From Acarospora socialis (Eukaryota; Ascomycota; Lecanoromycetes; Acarosporales; Acarosporaceae), in NCBI GenBank assembly GCA_025617375.2, contig JAMYGW020000005.1:1364001-1428000 (forward strand): DNA of 64,000 nt, in the 5' to 3' direction. A program made the position numbers and the translations under genes. The notes under the pieces are model-generated. The model ran no database searches and was not told where the DNA came from. It saw only the letters and a list, made by a program, of their open reading frames with translations. This document shows positions 35,792-48,348 of this stretch, piece by piece (position 1 is the first letter of the stretch; every line of letters starts with the position of its first letter).

Positions 35792-38700
35792 CTACGAGCC
35801 CCTAAAAAGAAACTGCATGTCCTCAGGCGTCAGCTTCTCCATGGCGACCTGGTCGTTGTTGATGGTGCCGTTGATCATGTTGGCCTTCTTCTCCTGCAGC
35901 AAGACCATGCGCGACTCGACCGAGTCTTCGATGCAGAGGCGCGTGATGACGCAGGGACGTTTCTGGCCGATTCGGTGACATCTATTTCAGTCATAGAGTT
36001 AGTGGATATCTGGATCTGAGTGGTACGGAGGCAGGAACGAGGTCTGTTTTGGAAGGAAGACGAGAAGGCAAGGGAATGGAAGTAAAGGAAGAAAAGTGGG
36101 AGGGTAGAGGAGCTCGGTGAACGTACCTGTCGGCGCTCTGCCACTCGACACTCGGATTCCACCATGGATCGATGATGAAAACTCTTGAAGCCTCCGTCAG
36201 GTTCAGCGCCACGCCACCGGCTTTGAGCGAGACGAGGAAGACCTCGACATCGGTGTTGTTCATAAAGTACTCAATCGACTTCTGGCGCTGCGAGGGCGAC
36301 ATGCTGCCGTCGAGCATGACGGTGTTGAAGCCCGCACGACGGAGGCGCCACTCGACCAGCTGCAACATGGATGTGAACTGGGAGAAAACGATGGACTTGT
36401 GCGTGCGCTTCTGGCTGCGGAGCTTGTAGAGGTCATAAACCAGCATTTCAATCTTAGTCGACGAGGTCCAGTCTTCCATCTTGATCCGGTTGATGATCGA
36501 GTTCTTCTTCACGTGCTCTTCGTCCTGCTCGATGTCGGGTTGGTCGAAGTCGATGGAGAGCGGGATGTGGCAGCGCGGACAGTCTGGCTCGCTGTTAGTG
36601 GTGTCGCCGAACGACCGGACGTAGTCTTTGGCGCATTTGCGGCAGAATTCGTGGTGGCAGCGGGATCGGATCGCCTCTTCGGCGGGTTCGTCGCAGATGC
36701 TGCAAATCAACACGTTTTGGCCACCTTCGGCATGTTTCTTGAGAATCAGGTCTGGGTGATTGGCGACCTGACGCATCTGCATGATGAGACCGAAGATATT
36801 GGCGTAGTTGTTGAGCATCACCCCGCGGCTGACGTACGTATCGAATTGCCGATGCGTGTTTGTCATGATGCTAGATGAGAAGTCGCGCTCAATCTCACCG
36901 AAGAACTCTTGATGTATGATGACTTCCTTCGGAGGGAGCTCCATGGAGGCGGTGTAATCACGCTTCAGACGTCGCAACATGATCCTGTCGGTAATAAGTC
37001 GAAGCTTGTCGAGGGCCTCACGACGGATCTCTGGACTTTCCCCTTGTGTGATTGGCGTAAGGAGCTCCTGATTGAAGATCGAAACATGGTCAAAGCCTCG
37101 ATGGTGACAATGGGTACACTTCATGTCGGCCGACTGCGACCAGTGAAGCTCGGCGCACTTGCACACTTTGCAGAAATAGCAGGCGAACGGCTTGACCTCC
37201 AGAAATCGTAAAAGAGAAAAGAACTCGCCGATACGGTTCTGTACTGGAGTGCCAGAGAGACACCACTTGTAGTCGGCCTTGAGGGCAAAGCATGCTTTGG
37301 CGACACCCGTGGTCCGAGCTTTGATGCTGTGAGCTTCATCGAGGATCAGTCTGTGGAACTTAATGGAGTGGATGACGCTATCTTCTTTCAGTATGCCGTC
37401 GTCTCGTTTCCAGCCTTTAGACTCTTTCCGGTACATGGACTCGAGACCAGCGTAAGAGATCATTATCACATCGTAGCCCCTGAGATCCTTCCGCTTGAGT
37501 GTTTTCACCTTAGGATTCGAGTTGTGATAGATCAAAACCTTGAGCTTGCCGTCTGTATACTCTTTGATTTCAGACTGCCACTGCATCAAGGCGACAGGAG
37601 GCACCACAACCAGGGTTGGTTCTTTGGCAGGATAGTCGGACATGATAAGAGATACCGCCTGGATTGTCTTGCCCATCCCCATTTCGTCACCCAACAGTCC
37701 GCCTTTCCACTGAGACTTTTCCTGCTGCATCATCCAGTCAAGTCCTTCCAGCTGGAAAGACTTAAGTTTGCGGGTAATGGCTTGAGGTTGCTCTGCTCGA
37801 TTCGGGCGTATTACAGGGATGTTCTTGAGAGTATCCCACATGGTCTTGATCTCCGGGTGCGCATTTTCAAGCTTCATGCGTTCTCTGAGAGCCTACACGG
37901 TTTGTTAGACCAACATTGGACAGAAGACTTCAAGGATACCAACCCTATACGACATTCTAGACCGAACAGCCTGTCTCGTTGTTCCCGCAGGAGCCGTTGC
38001 CCGAGTATTTGTTCGTCGACGACGGCGAGGAGTAGCAACCGCTACAGCAACTTGATTCTCCGATACGGTTGGCACAACCTCATCCTCAGACAATCCCTCG
38101 TCGTTATCAAAATGCGATCCTTCGGTCTGGAACTCGTCCGAGTCAAAGATGGTGAGATCCGACTTCTCCGTATCGGAGATAGTGATGGTTGCCTTTTCCT
38201 TTATAGACTTCTTGGCACTATCGCGGGCAGCTCGAGTCGGGAGAGAAAACCGAGCGCCCTGTTTGGTGTCACGGCGAGACGGCATGACTACATCATGGCT
38301 GGAAAGAGATGAAAGACTGTCACTCTCGTCCGAAGAATTGTCGACTTGGAGTTCTCGATGACCGGTGAGTTTGCTGCGCTTGAAGCTACCGCCCTGAAAT
38401 TCCTCTTCCTGCAATGTGCGTGCAAGCCTGGCGTCTGCTGTTTCATCCTCATCCTCCTCGATTATCTCGTCCTGTCTCTTGCGCTTCGAGGTGGTACTGT
38501 TCAGCGAAAGCTTGCTACTTCGCAGCTGTTGTGCTCTGACCGAAGAATTAACTTTTGCAGGAACCGGAGGAGAGATGGACGTTGTTTTGATTGAGGATGC
38601 GAGAGATAAGTTGCCCTTGACCGCCGGCTCGGCTGGAGTGGCCACGGCACTAGTACCTGGAGTTTCATATCCGCTAGACGGTTCTCTGACGCTTGAACCA

Positions 38701-39118
38701 ATTGACGAAAGAGATGAGGGGCTCGTCGCTGCTACACGTCGCCCACGACGTAGAGGCCGGTCGATTGTCGATTTGCCCAGAGGAATAGCTACCTCCTTGA
38801 GGACCTTGGTTGTAGTCTTGAAACCAGTGAATTGCCCATCAGTCAAAGGATCATCATCGAGGTCCATTTGTTCTTCACATCCGTCACCATCCTCTCCCGA
38901 ATCGTCTAGATCGATGATGGTTCGCCGCGAGCGAGTCATAGTCTTATGAGTCATTGTCTGCTTAGATTTAGACGTCGTTGTACCCTTTGCGGCTGTAGAG
39001 TTGTTAGCCAAGCCTTTCTGATCAGACGAATGAACATCTCTGATGTGAACACACCAAGCTCATGCGTGCTTGAAGATGCAGCCGTGGCTGTCGCAGACAA
39101 GCTCTTACGCTTAGCCAT
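35792..39118 (-). CDS. RAD16: Nucleotide excision repair SWI2/SNF2 ATPase with RING finger (Rad16)
   Basis: An ATP-dependent DNA translocase and E3-like partner of Rad7 in global-genome nucleotide excision repair. Exons (minus): 39055-39118, 37944-39013, 36127-37892 and 35792-35981, giving 1029 residues (yeast 790; filamentous fungi have longer N termini). Residues 1-380 are acidic, Ser-rich and disordered with basic patches. The helicase core begins near 384: Walker [10 protein letters not shown] (446-454), DEAH box LILDEAHS (about 561), a cysteine-rich insert ([19 protein letters not shown]), a C3HC4 RING (about 770-825, [20 protein letters not shown]) between the two lobes, then [22 protein letters not shown] and [10 protein letters not shown]. 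The ending [10 protein letters not shown] is typical. The first intron (39014-39054) would be only 41 bases, so the extreme N terminus is less sure; the other introns are 51 and 145 bases. Confidence 0.95.
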
Positions 39119-40270
39119 TGCGTTGAATTCTGACCTTGTCCTGTGATTTGTCTAACACCAGCTTGTTGGAAAATCAATTCACTACCTTATGGAGGTGGCG
39201 AAATGTTACCTCGTAGAAAGGCGCGTAGCCGCACTGCAGGGCGCGTTCCTTCGATCTTAATTATCTTAGCCTCAGATCGATGAGTCAGCAATCTACGCGC
39301 TTTTCTGCTCATTGTCCAATCATTCCTCACTTACCTGGGTATCTGCTCGTCTACTTGCATCGAAGGAAACCCTACCTTATGGTTCTAATATATGTTAATG
39401 AATGCCAATAATTCTCCTATCTTGAAGCACTCGACTGATATGAGTTCAGGCACAAATTTCAATTCGTTGTGGGGTCCTCCGAACAGCGGGCTGTTGACAG
39501 ATGCAAATCAATTGACTACGTCTGTCTATCTTAAGGCTGAGTTCTACCCTGTGCCAAAAAGGTCCTGATTCACCATGCATACGCAACTATGTCATGTGCA
39601 CAGTACTGAGGTCAACTGTCTTTCTATCATTTATCTTTCTTTGTTAACAGAGAATGTAAATAACCGAAGGACGAGCTCCGAATATGGTTGTTGGGGATGA
39701 ATTGTGTGTAGGTGAGTTTAAGTGGCTTGCAGTCGGATGGTGAAGTATTGTGAAAATTGCAGTTGTGGTGTTGAGGGTGTTAAGATTCTTGATCTCTGTT
39801 TTTGCTTGGATTTGAGTAACGGTCTTGAGGAGTGGCGACGGGAAGGAGCTGGTTGAGGTGGATGTCGAGGGCTGAGGAGATGCTTCGGGGCATAGGATTT
39901 AGGTTTAGGAGGTGATCGATAGGAGGTGGCGATGGCTTTGATGCGGACGGTAACGAGTACGTGGATGGCTGTTGTGGTGGAATAGGTGTTTCGATCACTC
40001 AATCTGGGGTTGGGAAGTGCTCTAGGGATGGGTGAAAGATTGAGCCTCGTCGATGTATATTATCTAGCTCTTACGTTGCGCTACTCGAAAGAAAACGAGA
40101 CTTTCATAGCAGCCAGATACCTTATGCGGTGCTCTGGACCTTCTTGATGGGAGCATCATCTGAAAGCACAGGTGGACCCAGGTGCGTGTGTTATATTGGT
40201 AGGCAACGCGCCACCAAGCAAGTCAATTGCCGATCCTTTGTCGCAAATTACTTAGCATGTTGACCGTCTC
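39119..40270. other. Upstream region of RAD16, no gene supported
   Basis: Contains the RAD16 promoter. Short Pro/Ser-rich minus-strand frames at 39718-40002 are low complexity and unconvincing. CTACCTTAT occurs at 39182 and 39372. Its left end lies next to the decayed NLR gene's promoter-distal end. Confidence 0.35.
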
Positions 40271-43200
40271 CTATGTTTCTGGGTGCGCATGCCCATGCGA
40301 TTCTTCCCGCCCTGCGAGCGCCCGTTCGTACAGCTTCTCCGCTTTTTTGAGCAAGCCTTGTTTCTCAAAAAGATCGGCCAAGCTTTTAACGCCCTCCAAC
40401 GCAGTTGCATGACTGACTCCGAGCACCTTTTCGGCTTTCTGCCGGCCGTCGTCGAGGAATTTTTGGCCTTGCCGATATTCCCCGAGGTTCGTGAGCACGA
40501 TTCTAAGATTGATCACGTTGTCGGTAGCGTCCAGGTGTTCTAGTCCGTCTCGCTCCTCCTCGTCTTCAAGAACTTCCCAGTAGAGCTTTTCAGCTTCTCA
40601 ATAGCGGCCTTGGAGATCGTAGACAATGGCAAGACGGCCTTTAGCTTCCAAGATTCCCGGGTACGTTAGCCCCAGAAACCGGGTCTAATCGGAGATGGCT
40701 TGGAACAATAACTCTTCAGCCTTCGTATAGTGGTTGTGGCGGAAGCAGGCGACGGCTAGCCTCATTAACGCGGTGAGTGTGTATTCGTTCCTGGGCCCAA
40801 ACCTCCTCATATAAGCCTCCAGGGTCTGCTTTGCTAGAGCTCCCGATTCTGCATATCTGCATATCGCAGAGGTTCCCTAAGTTCTCCTTTACCTTCAACA
40901 TGTCTAGACTTTCTGCTGAACCTTGTGTCTCGCTCACCTTGATGACATGTGAGAATAGTGCTTCAGCTTCCTCGAACCGGCCTAAGTCGCTGTAATTGAT
41001 AGCAAGCTGTGACATGATCCTCAGTGTGACCTGGTGATCTGGCCCAAATTGTAGTTTGCTACCTTCGAGCGCTCGAACATAGAGTTGTATCGCTTCCTTT
41101 AACCGCCCGCGGTCATTGTAGAAGGAGGCGAAAAGGCAACCGGGGACGAACAACTCCCGTGACCCCAAGCGTATTTTCAAGAAAGCCGCATCATTTGCGA
41201 CAAATGCATCGAGATAATATATCATCTCTTGCTTTATCCGCAGCGAGAGAGTCTTGTGGTCTTGTGTGTCTAACAAAGAAGACAATATCATAATAGCCTC
41301 GATCGTGTAATGCTCCTGCACGGCAGGGCTAGCTCGTAGCTTGACCTGTTCTTGAATTGCCGGATGTAACGAGCAGCATATGCCCGTCGACCCGTGCTGT
41401 AGATTTTGTAGCAGCGATAGACTATGCAATACGGCCAGCACGTCTGGAACTCGTACGAGTCCCATTCGTGGCCAATCAAAAACCGCTGAAGCCAAGGAGG
41501 TACATTGTTGAAGGAATCCTGGAAATCTCACATAAATGCTCTGGGTAGGCCTTCGACTAGTTCGAACTTCGTCTCGGGCCGGTTACGAAACTCGGCGAAG
41601 ACCCGGAATACTTGCTCGGATATACTTAGGTTATTGAAAAATGCGAAAAGGGTAAGTAAATGAGCCTTGATACTCCCTTCGACCTCGTTAGGATGCAACT
41701 GATGGAATGACATCTCGAAAGTTGTGAAAACACTCAAGGATGTTTCGGCTTCTCTATTACTGAGCTTTTTCTGGTATTCTCACAGCTTTGGATCTCTTGG
41801 GGAACCTTCTTCTTGCGATGCTCATAGTGATGGATGTACATTGAAAGACCAAGGGTGCACGCGCTGATGTATGCGCCTGCATGGTCAATGGCCAAGGCCA
41901 GCCCGCCCGCCCAGTTTCTCACAATCTCCTGCCCTATCTCGATATTCTCTGTCGGCTCTACCACATTGGCTTAGTGAAATAGAAGCTCTACTCCTTCATC
42001 CTCGGACAATTTTACAACGGAGACTCTATGCCCAAGCAGCGTAGATGCTGCATGTCTGCTCATCACAATGATCGTGCCCCTCTTGCACCTAGGAATATAC
42101 TCTTGCAGATGACATTTCTGGAACAGGTCTGGTGTATAGAGATTGTCGAAGACGATGAGCCACGGATTGGTCCAGTGAGGACTCCTAATGTATCCTTAAC
42201 ATAAGAGACACACTCCTGTGAGTCTACAAGATCGTTCGATGTATTCAGATAGTTGGCTATCCTCTCGAATCCGTGTTCTAGACTACCAGGCGTGGATGCG
42301 TCCACTCAGAAGATGGCCTGGGTTTGCCATTCGTTTCTCGACGCCGGCAATTTCGAGAGCCAGCTGTGTCTTCCCGGAACCACCCATACCATTGAGAACC
42401 ACAACTTGAGGTGCCGACTTCGTTATCTCTCTGTCAATACAGTTTTCAATGTCTTGGAGTTAAGTTGGCCGTTGGATAAAATGGGAAACTTGTGTTGTAG
42501 GATACCAATAGTATTTCTTTTGTGACTGTACCACTATCAGTCCTCCTGACCCGTGTTAGTCACACGCAAGAGGAAGTGCTGATGTTGTCGAGGTAGTACC
42601 CAAATTCTCTAACTTGCATCCGGCGGGTGCCAAGCCAGCTGTCAGCGCTTTGACTAGATGGTCAACATTCTTGTCGACTATTGCTCTTCTGAGGTTATCC
42701 ATCATCGTATGTGTTCTGACTTCAGTCAGGCAACTCCAGTCATCTAATCCAATGTCCTGTAACCCTTGTTCAACATCAAGCGGAAAGTATAGCCCTAGAA
42801 AATTGCTATACCGGAGTTCCATCTCTTCTGCTGTCCTCTCGGAGTCAGTCGCCATCTTACTGAGTACTGTCTGAAGAGCGACAGGCAGTAGCCACTGGAA
42901 ACCTTCTGATTTGTTGAACCCAACGACATCCAATCGTCCGGCGCCAACGCTTAGCATACAATTGACAGGCCTCGCTCTCCAACTATTAATTCTGCTTAGC
43001 AATCAGCTGTTTAACAGGATCGTTATAGCCGAGGCCGGCATCAATGAATTCTTCTCCAGATGCAGCGCTTCCCATGTTTTTCCGTTTGAAGACCGTAGGA
43101 GCCGCCGACGTAGCCCGAGCGGCCTCCCAGATGGTACGGTTGTAACTTCTGGTCTTGAAACTTCGTATGTACGGAAATGCCGTGGACCTGCGACATTCAA

Positions 43201-43498
43201 CGCCGGGACCGCACAAACAAATCTGGCGCCGTTAATTAGTAAAGCATCTTCATTGCGCTCGGAATGTGTACGTTCTGCAGGCTATTCCTATGTCATTCTC
43301 CTCAAGCATCATTTCGTTTTCTCGGCCTGGTCCAAGTTTTGAGGCCAGCACATTTTTCATGGCTTGCTCTAACCTAGTCGTTTTGAAAGTACTATTCTTG
43401 CCCCTGACTTTGGTTTTCGAAAGGACGCGTTTAGCAAGTCGATTGTATATGTCTATGGCTTTAGCGACTGATAGCTGGAGCCTCTTAAGTAGTAGAGC
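40271..43498 (-). pseudogene. Decayed patatin / NB-ARC / TPR protein (fungal NLR-type)
   Basis: Minus-strand segments appear in the order of a fungal NOD-like receptor. A patatin-like phospholipase part is at about 42.99-43.50 kb (LLLKRLQLSVAKAIDIYNRL; WEAARATSAAPTVFK; EEFIDAGLGYNDP). A helical linker follows (42.56-43.0), then an NB-ARC domain with P-loop NGMGGSGKTQLALEI (near 42345-42400) and downstream GTIIVMSRHAASTLLGH and NWAGGLALAIDHAGAYIS segments (41.7-42.1). Tetratricopeptide repeats span 40.27-41.5 kb (GRLKEAIQLYVRALEGSKL; GLLKKAEKLYERALAGR). The parts lie in different frames with several in-frame stops and frame changes that ordinary introns do not explain, and the N-terminal glycine loop of the patatin domain is not visible. 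I read it as a pseudogene; a heavily spliced or misassembled gene is less likely. Intact relatives sense non-self or mediate incompatibility. Confidence 0.75.
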
Positions 43499-44353
43499 TT
43501 GAGGCTACAGGTACCGTAAGACATGTCCAGACAGACCGACCACAAGGTAATCTCACCCTCCTGTACTCATGCCTCCGATCAAGTCAGAAATCTCCGCTGG
43601 TATTGGAGTTTGAGGGAGTTGCTTTTTCCACTGGATACGCTCCATGAGCTCTTCGAGAATGAAAAGCTCAGACAAGCCTCGAATTCCGCTCGCCATCTAG
43701 AAACACAGTTACTGTTATGGATAGCTCGAAGAATATGGAAAGGGCAAGATGGCCACACCTAACGATAATAAGCGTAAGCCATATTGATCTTGATGGATCT
43801 GGTGCTGCGACGGTTTCCCTTCACGGACAGGTAACGCCATGATCTTGATTCGAAAAAGTAGTGAGAGACCAATGTTATGGAAGTCCTGCAAAGGTCCAAA
43901 TGTGGGATCAAGATAGAAAAAGACCTGTTACTATTGCGGGCCTAAAACTTGTACGGAGGAAATCCACCCCCAACCCAACATGATCATCTATTGTCAACCA
44001 CCACCAATTTCTTACCAGCACAGCCAGTACGGCACGTTCCCGACTCTAGTAGCGTCACGATACATTGGTGCGGAGAACACCTACGTGAGGATATCGTTTG
44101 AGGCCTGGTATTACTAAGCGACTTTGTGATTTCAATTGATCCGAGATGGTTGGGGTGATTATAGGTTCACTGTAGTGAGAAAGCCATTAATAGCATCTCT
44201 ATTTCAGCATCACTATTGGGACTTGCAACATCTCATGGAAACACAATTTCAATATCAGCATTATGCATCTATTAAGACTCCCTGTGTTATCGTGCAAAGC
44301 CAACCACGCTAGCTCAGCCACCATGTTCCAACTGTGGCAGTTGATCTCCTTAC
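43499..44353. other. Spacer between the decayed NLR and the MFS transporter
   Basis: No gene is supported. Some of the first 250 bases may be further decayed 5' sequence of the NLR gene, but I could not recognise it. Confidence 0.3.
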
Positions 44354-45912
44354 TTACGTCTCTCCTGATTCTGCCTTTCCACCTAACCTCTTCTCCTCTT
44401 CTTTGGTTTTTGGCTCCTGATATCGCAGGATCGCGACCAACGGCCCGATCAAACACACGGCTCCCGCAGCCATTGTTGCTCCTGCAAACACTTGTGCTGG
44501 AATAAAAAGCGCCATATCGGCACCTACCAATGCTCCTGCAATTGGTGTGCCGATCAGGGTACCCACGGCTGCGATACTCGAACTCATTCCCAAGCGGGTG
44601 CCTATCACGTCCAGGGAACGGGACAACACTGGGTGCGCTACTGCCACGGCCGGCGCCGTCGTTAGCACACCCGAAACGAATCCCCAGGAAACACAGAAGG
44701 CGACGAAACCGGAGACACTGTGGATGCCAGTCCATGCAAATAGAACCACAACCGCTGCGCACATGAAGAATAGTAAAGTCTGCATTACTCCAATGCGCTG
44801 CCCCATGAGAAACGGTGCAGTGCGGCCAATACACGAACCTGCGTTGGCTATCGCGAGCGAGTAAAAAGAGAAGTTCTCGGTCGCGTGGAGAGAGTGCATC
44901 GCATAGAATGGGATATAGAACGGCGGGATATAGAATGCCAGTTCCCCGAAGAAGAGCGCAATAGAGAACAGTGCGAAAGGCATTTCCAGGAAGGCACGGA
45001 GATCGATGAGCTTATGCTTTTCTTTGGCGGCGATCCCTCGGTCTCTTCCTAGTATTATGAGCGCCACAGCGCAGCTACACAGGTTGACGAAGGCTATGGC
45101 ACGGACAGCCCAGCCGAAGCCAATTTGAGGCTGCAATCTTCGAAAGATTATGGGAAAAATGATGCCGCCTAAGAGTGTTAGCTATTGAGATGTTGTGGCT
45201 TTTGGAACACGCACCAATGCTTGAACCTGCGGAAGCAAGGCCGATAGCAATCGGCCGCTTCGTTGTGAACCGGGTCGAAATGGCAGCAACAGCGGGGACA
45301 TATACTAAGCCAGCACCTAAACCGACGCAAAGGGCTTGAGCTAGGAAGACCTCGTGATATGACTTTGCCAGGCTAACCATCATCATCCCAAACACGATCA
45401 AAAAACAGCCGAGGAACATCAGGGGCCGTATGTACCCTCGATCGAACAGTGGACCAGCGACAATTCCGACTATAACGACCAGAAAAGCCTGTATGCTGCC
45501 GATCCAGGATATGGCTGATGAGGTTTCCGAGGAGAGCAGATCGCTCTCGTAATAAATCTGGAATGTTCCAAAGGCGGTTGTGAGACCCCTAAACTCCAGT
45601 CAGCATACGTGAGGGAGATTGGGACAATATTTGACGTGGAGCGCCTGGGTTTGGAGAATGCCAACGTTTGAAATGGAGAGCTTGCCATGTGTTCACGAAA
45701 ATGAAATGGCCAGCCAGGACGCGCAACCAAGCTTCGAGACCACCATTGGGAGGTTGAGCCGCTGCTTCAGACTGGTTAGTGACCACTTCTTGATTCATGT
45801 GTCCTGAAGGCACTTTCTCGACATCGGCCCCTTGAGCATTGGTGTCTAGATCACCTAACTCTCTCTGAGCGTCGCAAACATCGATATCCTTCTCCTTGCT
45901 TGACGAGGTCAT
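44354..45912 (-). CDS. MFS monocarboxylate-transporter-like permease (MCT family)
   Basis: A predicted plasma- or organelle-membrane carrier resembling fungal MCT/Mch-type permeases; substrate unproven. Exons (minus): 45686-45912, 45215-45588 and 44354-45168; 471 residues, typical for the family. The N-terminal ~65 residues are hydrophilic, then PPNGGLEAWLRVLAGHFIFV opens helix 1, as in relatives. Joins restore FVNTWGLTTAFGTFQIYYES and ASAGSSIGGIIFPIIFRRL. The first intron begins GC rather than GT (TG|GCAAGC...TTTAG); this join is the only one that restores the conserved W-G of helix 1. Helices with ALCVGLGAGLVYVPAVAAIS and FCVSWGFVSGVLTTAPAVAV are characteristic. The C-terminal tail is short and charged. 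The ATG at 45912 was chosen because the frame upstream offers no ATG. It is divergent from the lipase gene. Confidence 0.92.
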
Positions 45913-47139
45913 ATTGAATACGATTGTTGGATTAATACTGCGGACAGCTTCAGAAGTATAACTGAAAAGAGAAGACAACTGAGAAGTTGTCTTGTATTAG
46001 ATGTTACAGCAATACGGTTAATGGAATTGATCGGACCAAAGTGAGCCAGAGAACAGTAGGTCAGGTGTGTGTGTTTGGTTCCGATATATCCTGTGAATAT
46101 ATCAAAATTTTGCGCGATTCATAGATTGATCCTGTTCTCAGACTTGGTTACAGAGCGAACCCTCAAGATGACGGCCTGCCTTCCTCTCACCGGAGTGCCA
46201 AGGCCTCCTTTGGATATGGCTACATCTCAGGTTGCAGCCTCTCCCTCTCTACTCTTTCTTACAGTGCAAGTACTTCAACTGATAAGTAGCTATGTTATTC
46301 ATATAGAATCAAACGATACCACCATTCTTTGAGGTGCTTGAACTCTTATAACAGCAATATGGCGTCTCCAGGATCGTCACATCTGCTTACTCCGGCTACG
46401 ATTACATTGTCTCAAGGGATCCGTCTCTTCGTACTCATCTGGTGCCCTGGATGTGATGACCCTACTTCTCTAGGACAATCAATATATGTGATCAAGCCGT
46501 AGCAAAATTGATTTGTCCATATCTGGCCAGGGTTTTGGCATCTTGGGTCCATTGACCAGCCTCCACCCGTTCAGAAGCTATCTTGTCCGGTTCTATTAAG
46601 GACCAGTTACTGGCCTCACGATTCTTGATACTATGGGAAGCTGTTGTTCGGTAGAGCATTTCGAAATAGGGCAGGCAGATGCGGTCAATAGGGTTGTCCT
46701 CAGTCAAAAGCCAATGTCCACCCCGCTGGAACTGTGAGCATTAAATCACAGCGAGGAGGCCACCAGACCATAAGCCCTCTAGACCTTTAGACCAACAAAA
46801 CATAACGGTTGGCAACCGTTACAGGCGTACCTTAAGAGTGACTCGTTGACGCCTCTATCCATATTCATTTAAGTACTATACTTTGGAAATAAGGCATATA
46901 TGCTCGGCCGCGTTATTGTGGTTGCCGTACAGTACGAGTAGGATTTACCCTCCGTAAGCAATTGTGGGGAAGCTACCCCACGTGGTTTTCTGTGCGGGGA
47001 GGTCAGGCCAGATGACGTCTCGACCTCGAAGACGCCTGATGACCTTTACTTACCTTACCTACCGTAACTTAGATATCAAGTTAGCAACTGACATGCCTGC
47101 GACTTCATACTTATGATAATTCAACGAGGCCTCTGATTT
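45913..47139. other. Divergent promoter region with a possible gene relic
   Basis: Separates the MFS gene (-) from the lipase gene (+). A minus-strand frame at 46492-46731 (FQRGGHWLLTEDNPIDRICL onward, with YFEMLYRTTASHS and ARYGQINFATA) reads more like real protein than chance. It has a plausible acceptor (ctcacag) just before it but no recognisable upstream exon; it may be the relic of a lost gene. A run of TACCTTACC-type words lies at 47050-47063. Confidence 0.35.
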
Positions 47140-48348
47140 ATGAAGTACATGATGCGAGCTTTCTACGCTGTCCAGCAACTTATTTACCTCTCGTTACTAT
47201 TTACGGTCGATGCTCTCCCCACCACCCAGAGCCCTATCCTCTATACGCCTGGCGCGAATCGAAACATAACCTTCAAGCTATTCGCAGAGCTCGAAGAGCT
47301 AGCGCGCATAGTCGATATCTCTTATTGTGTCGGGACTACAGGAATATACAAGCCGTTCGTTTGCGCGAGTCGATGTCAAGATTTCAAAGGCTTTGAGCTC
47401 GTGACGGTGAGCAGGGCTTAGACACACCACGCTTCGGTCCCAGATCCCATCTGGCTGACCAGATATGGTTTGCAGACTTGGAACACAGGCCCTCTCCTCG
47501 CTGACTCATGCGGTTATGTTGCCCTCTCGCATCCTCCATTTCCTCGCCGAATAATTGTTGCCTTCCGCGGAACATATTCCATAGCCAGCACGATTGTTGA
47601 CCTTTCCACAATACCTCAAGAATATCTCCCATACCCAACCGACGGAGATGATCAGAAATGTACGAGTTGCACGGTGCACGCGGGTTTCCTGACTTCGTGG
47701 AAGACCACACGTCCGCACATCAACCCTCATCTGGAGAGACTCGTGGCCGAGTATCCAGATTACCAGGTCACACTCGTTGGGCACTCACTCGGAGGAGCCG
47801 TTGCGGCGCTGGCGGGTCTAGAGTTTGAGGCTCGTGGATGGGAGCCTCAGGTCACGACATTCGGGGAGCCACGGATCGGCAACCAGGCGCTGATGAAATA
47901 CATCGATAACAAATTTGAGCTTCGTATCGAGGCGGGCAACAACAGCACATATCGGCGGGTCACGCACGTCGATGATCCCGTCCCACTCTTACCACTAGAA
48001 GTGTGGGGATACAGGATGCATGCCGGCGAGGTATACATCTCCAAGGCCAAGCTTTCACCGTCAGTGAAGGATCTCCATCACTGTATCGGTGATGCGGATC
48101 CTCGGTGCATCGCTGGTGGGGAATCAACATCTGTCATCCTTGATGAAGACGTAGCGGGTGGAGGACCGAAGTGGGAAGCCCGGTGGACATATAACGAGGA
48201 AATGTGGGCGATTCCTCCGCAATATCGACTGTGGGAGTTGTTCTTCGCGCATCGTGATTACTTCTGGCGCCTGGGACTCTGCATCCCGGGAGGAGATCCG
48301 ACAGATTGGTACCGAGGCTATCCGGCTATAATGCCTGAATATTCGTGA
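47140..48348 (+). CDS. Secreted class 3 lipase (alpha/beta hydrolase)
   Basis: Predicted extracellular triacylglycerol lipase or feruloyl-esterase-like enzyme of the lipase_3 family. Exons are 47140-47406 and 47476-48348 (69-base intron), giving 379 residues. An N-terminal signal peptide (about 1-27: MRAFYAVQQLIYLSLLFTV then DALP) fits secretion. The catalytic machinery is visible: IIVAFRGTYS (oxyanion region), nucleophile Ser193 in VTLVGHSLGGAVAAL, TTFGEPRIGNQA, the Asp in THVDDPVPLLP, and the His in DLHHCIGDADPRC. Several cysteines (CTSCTVHAGF, DSCGY, PRCIAGG) suggest disulfides. The C-terminal ~80 residues after the catalytic His extend beyond the shortest family members. The second ATG-rich start (MKYMMRAF) leaves a three-residue ambiguity. 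Divergent from the MFS carrier; a shared nutritional role is possible but unproven. Confidence 0.93.

Noticed and set aside
36399-38312. Plus-strand frames of 159 and 327 codons opposite RAD16
   Set aside because: Antisense shadows of the helicase exon; no domain content.
39718-40002. Pro/Ser-rich minus-strand frames as a gene
   Set aside because: Low-complexity, overlapping frames in two phases with no conserved ends.
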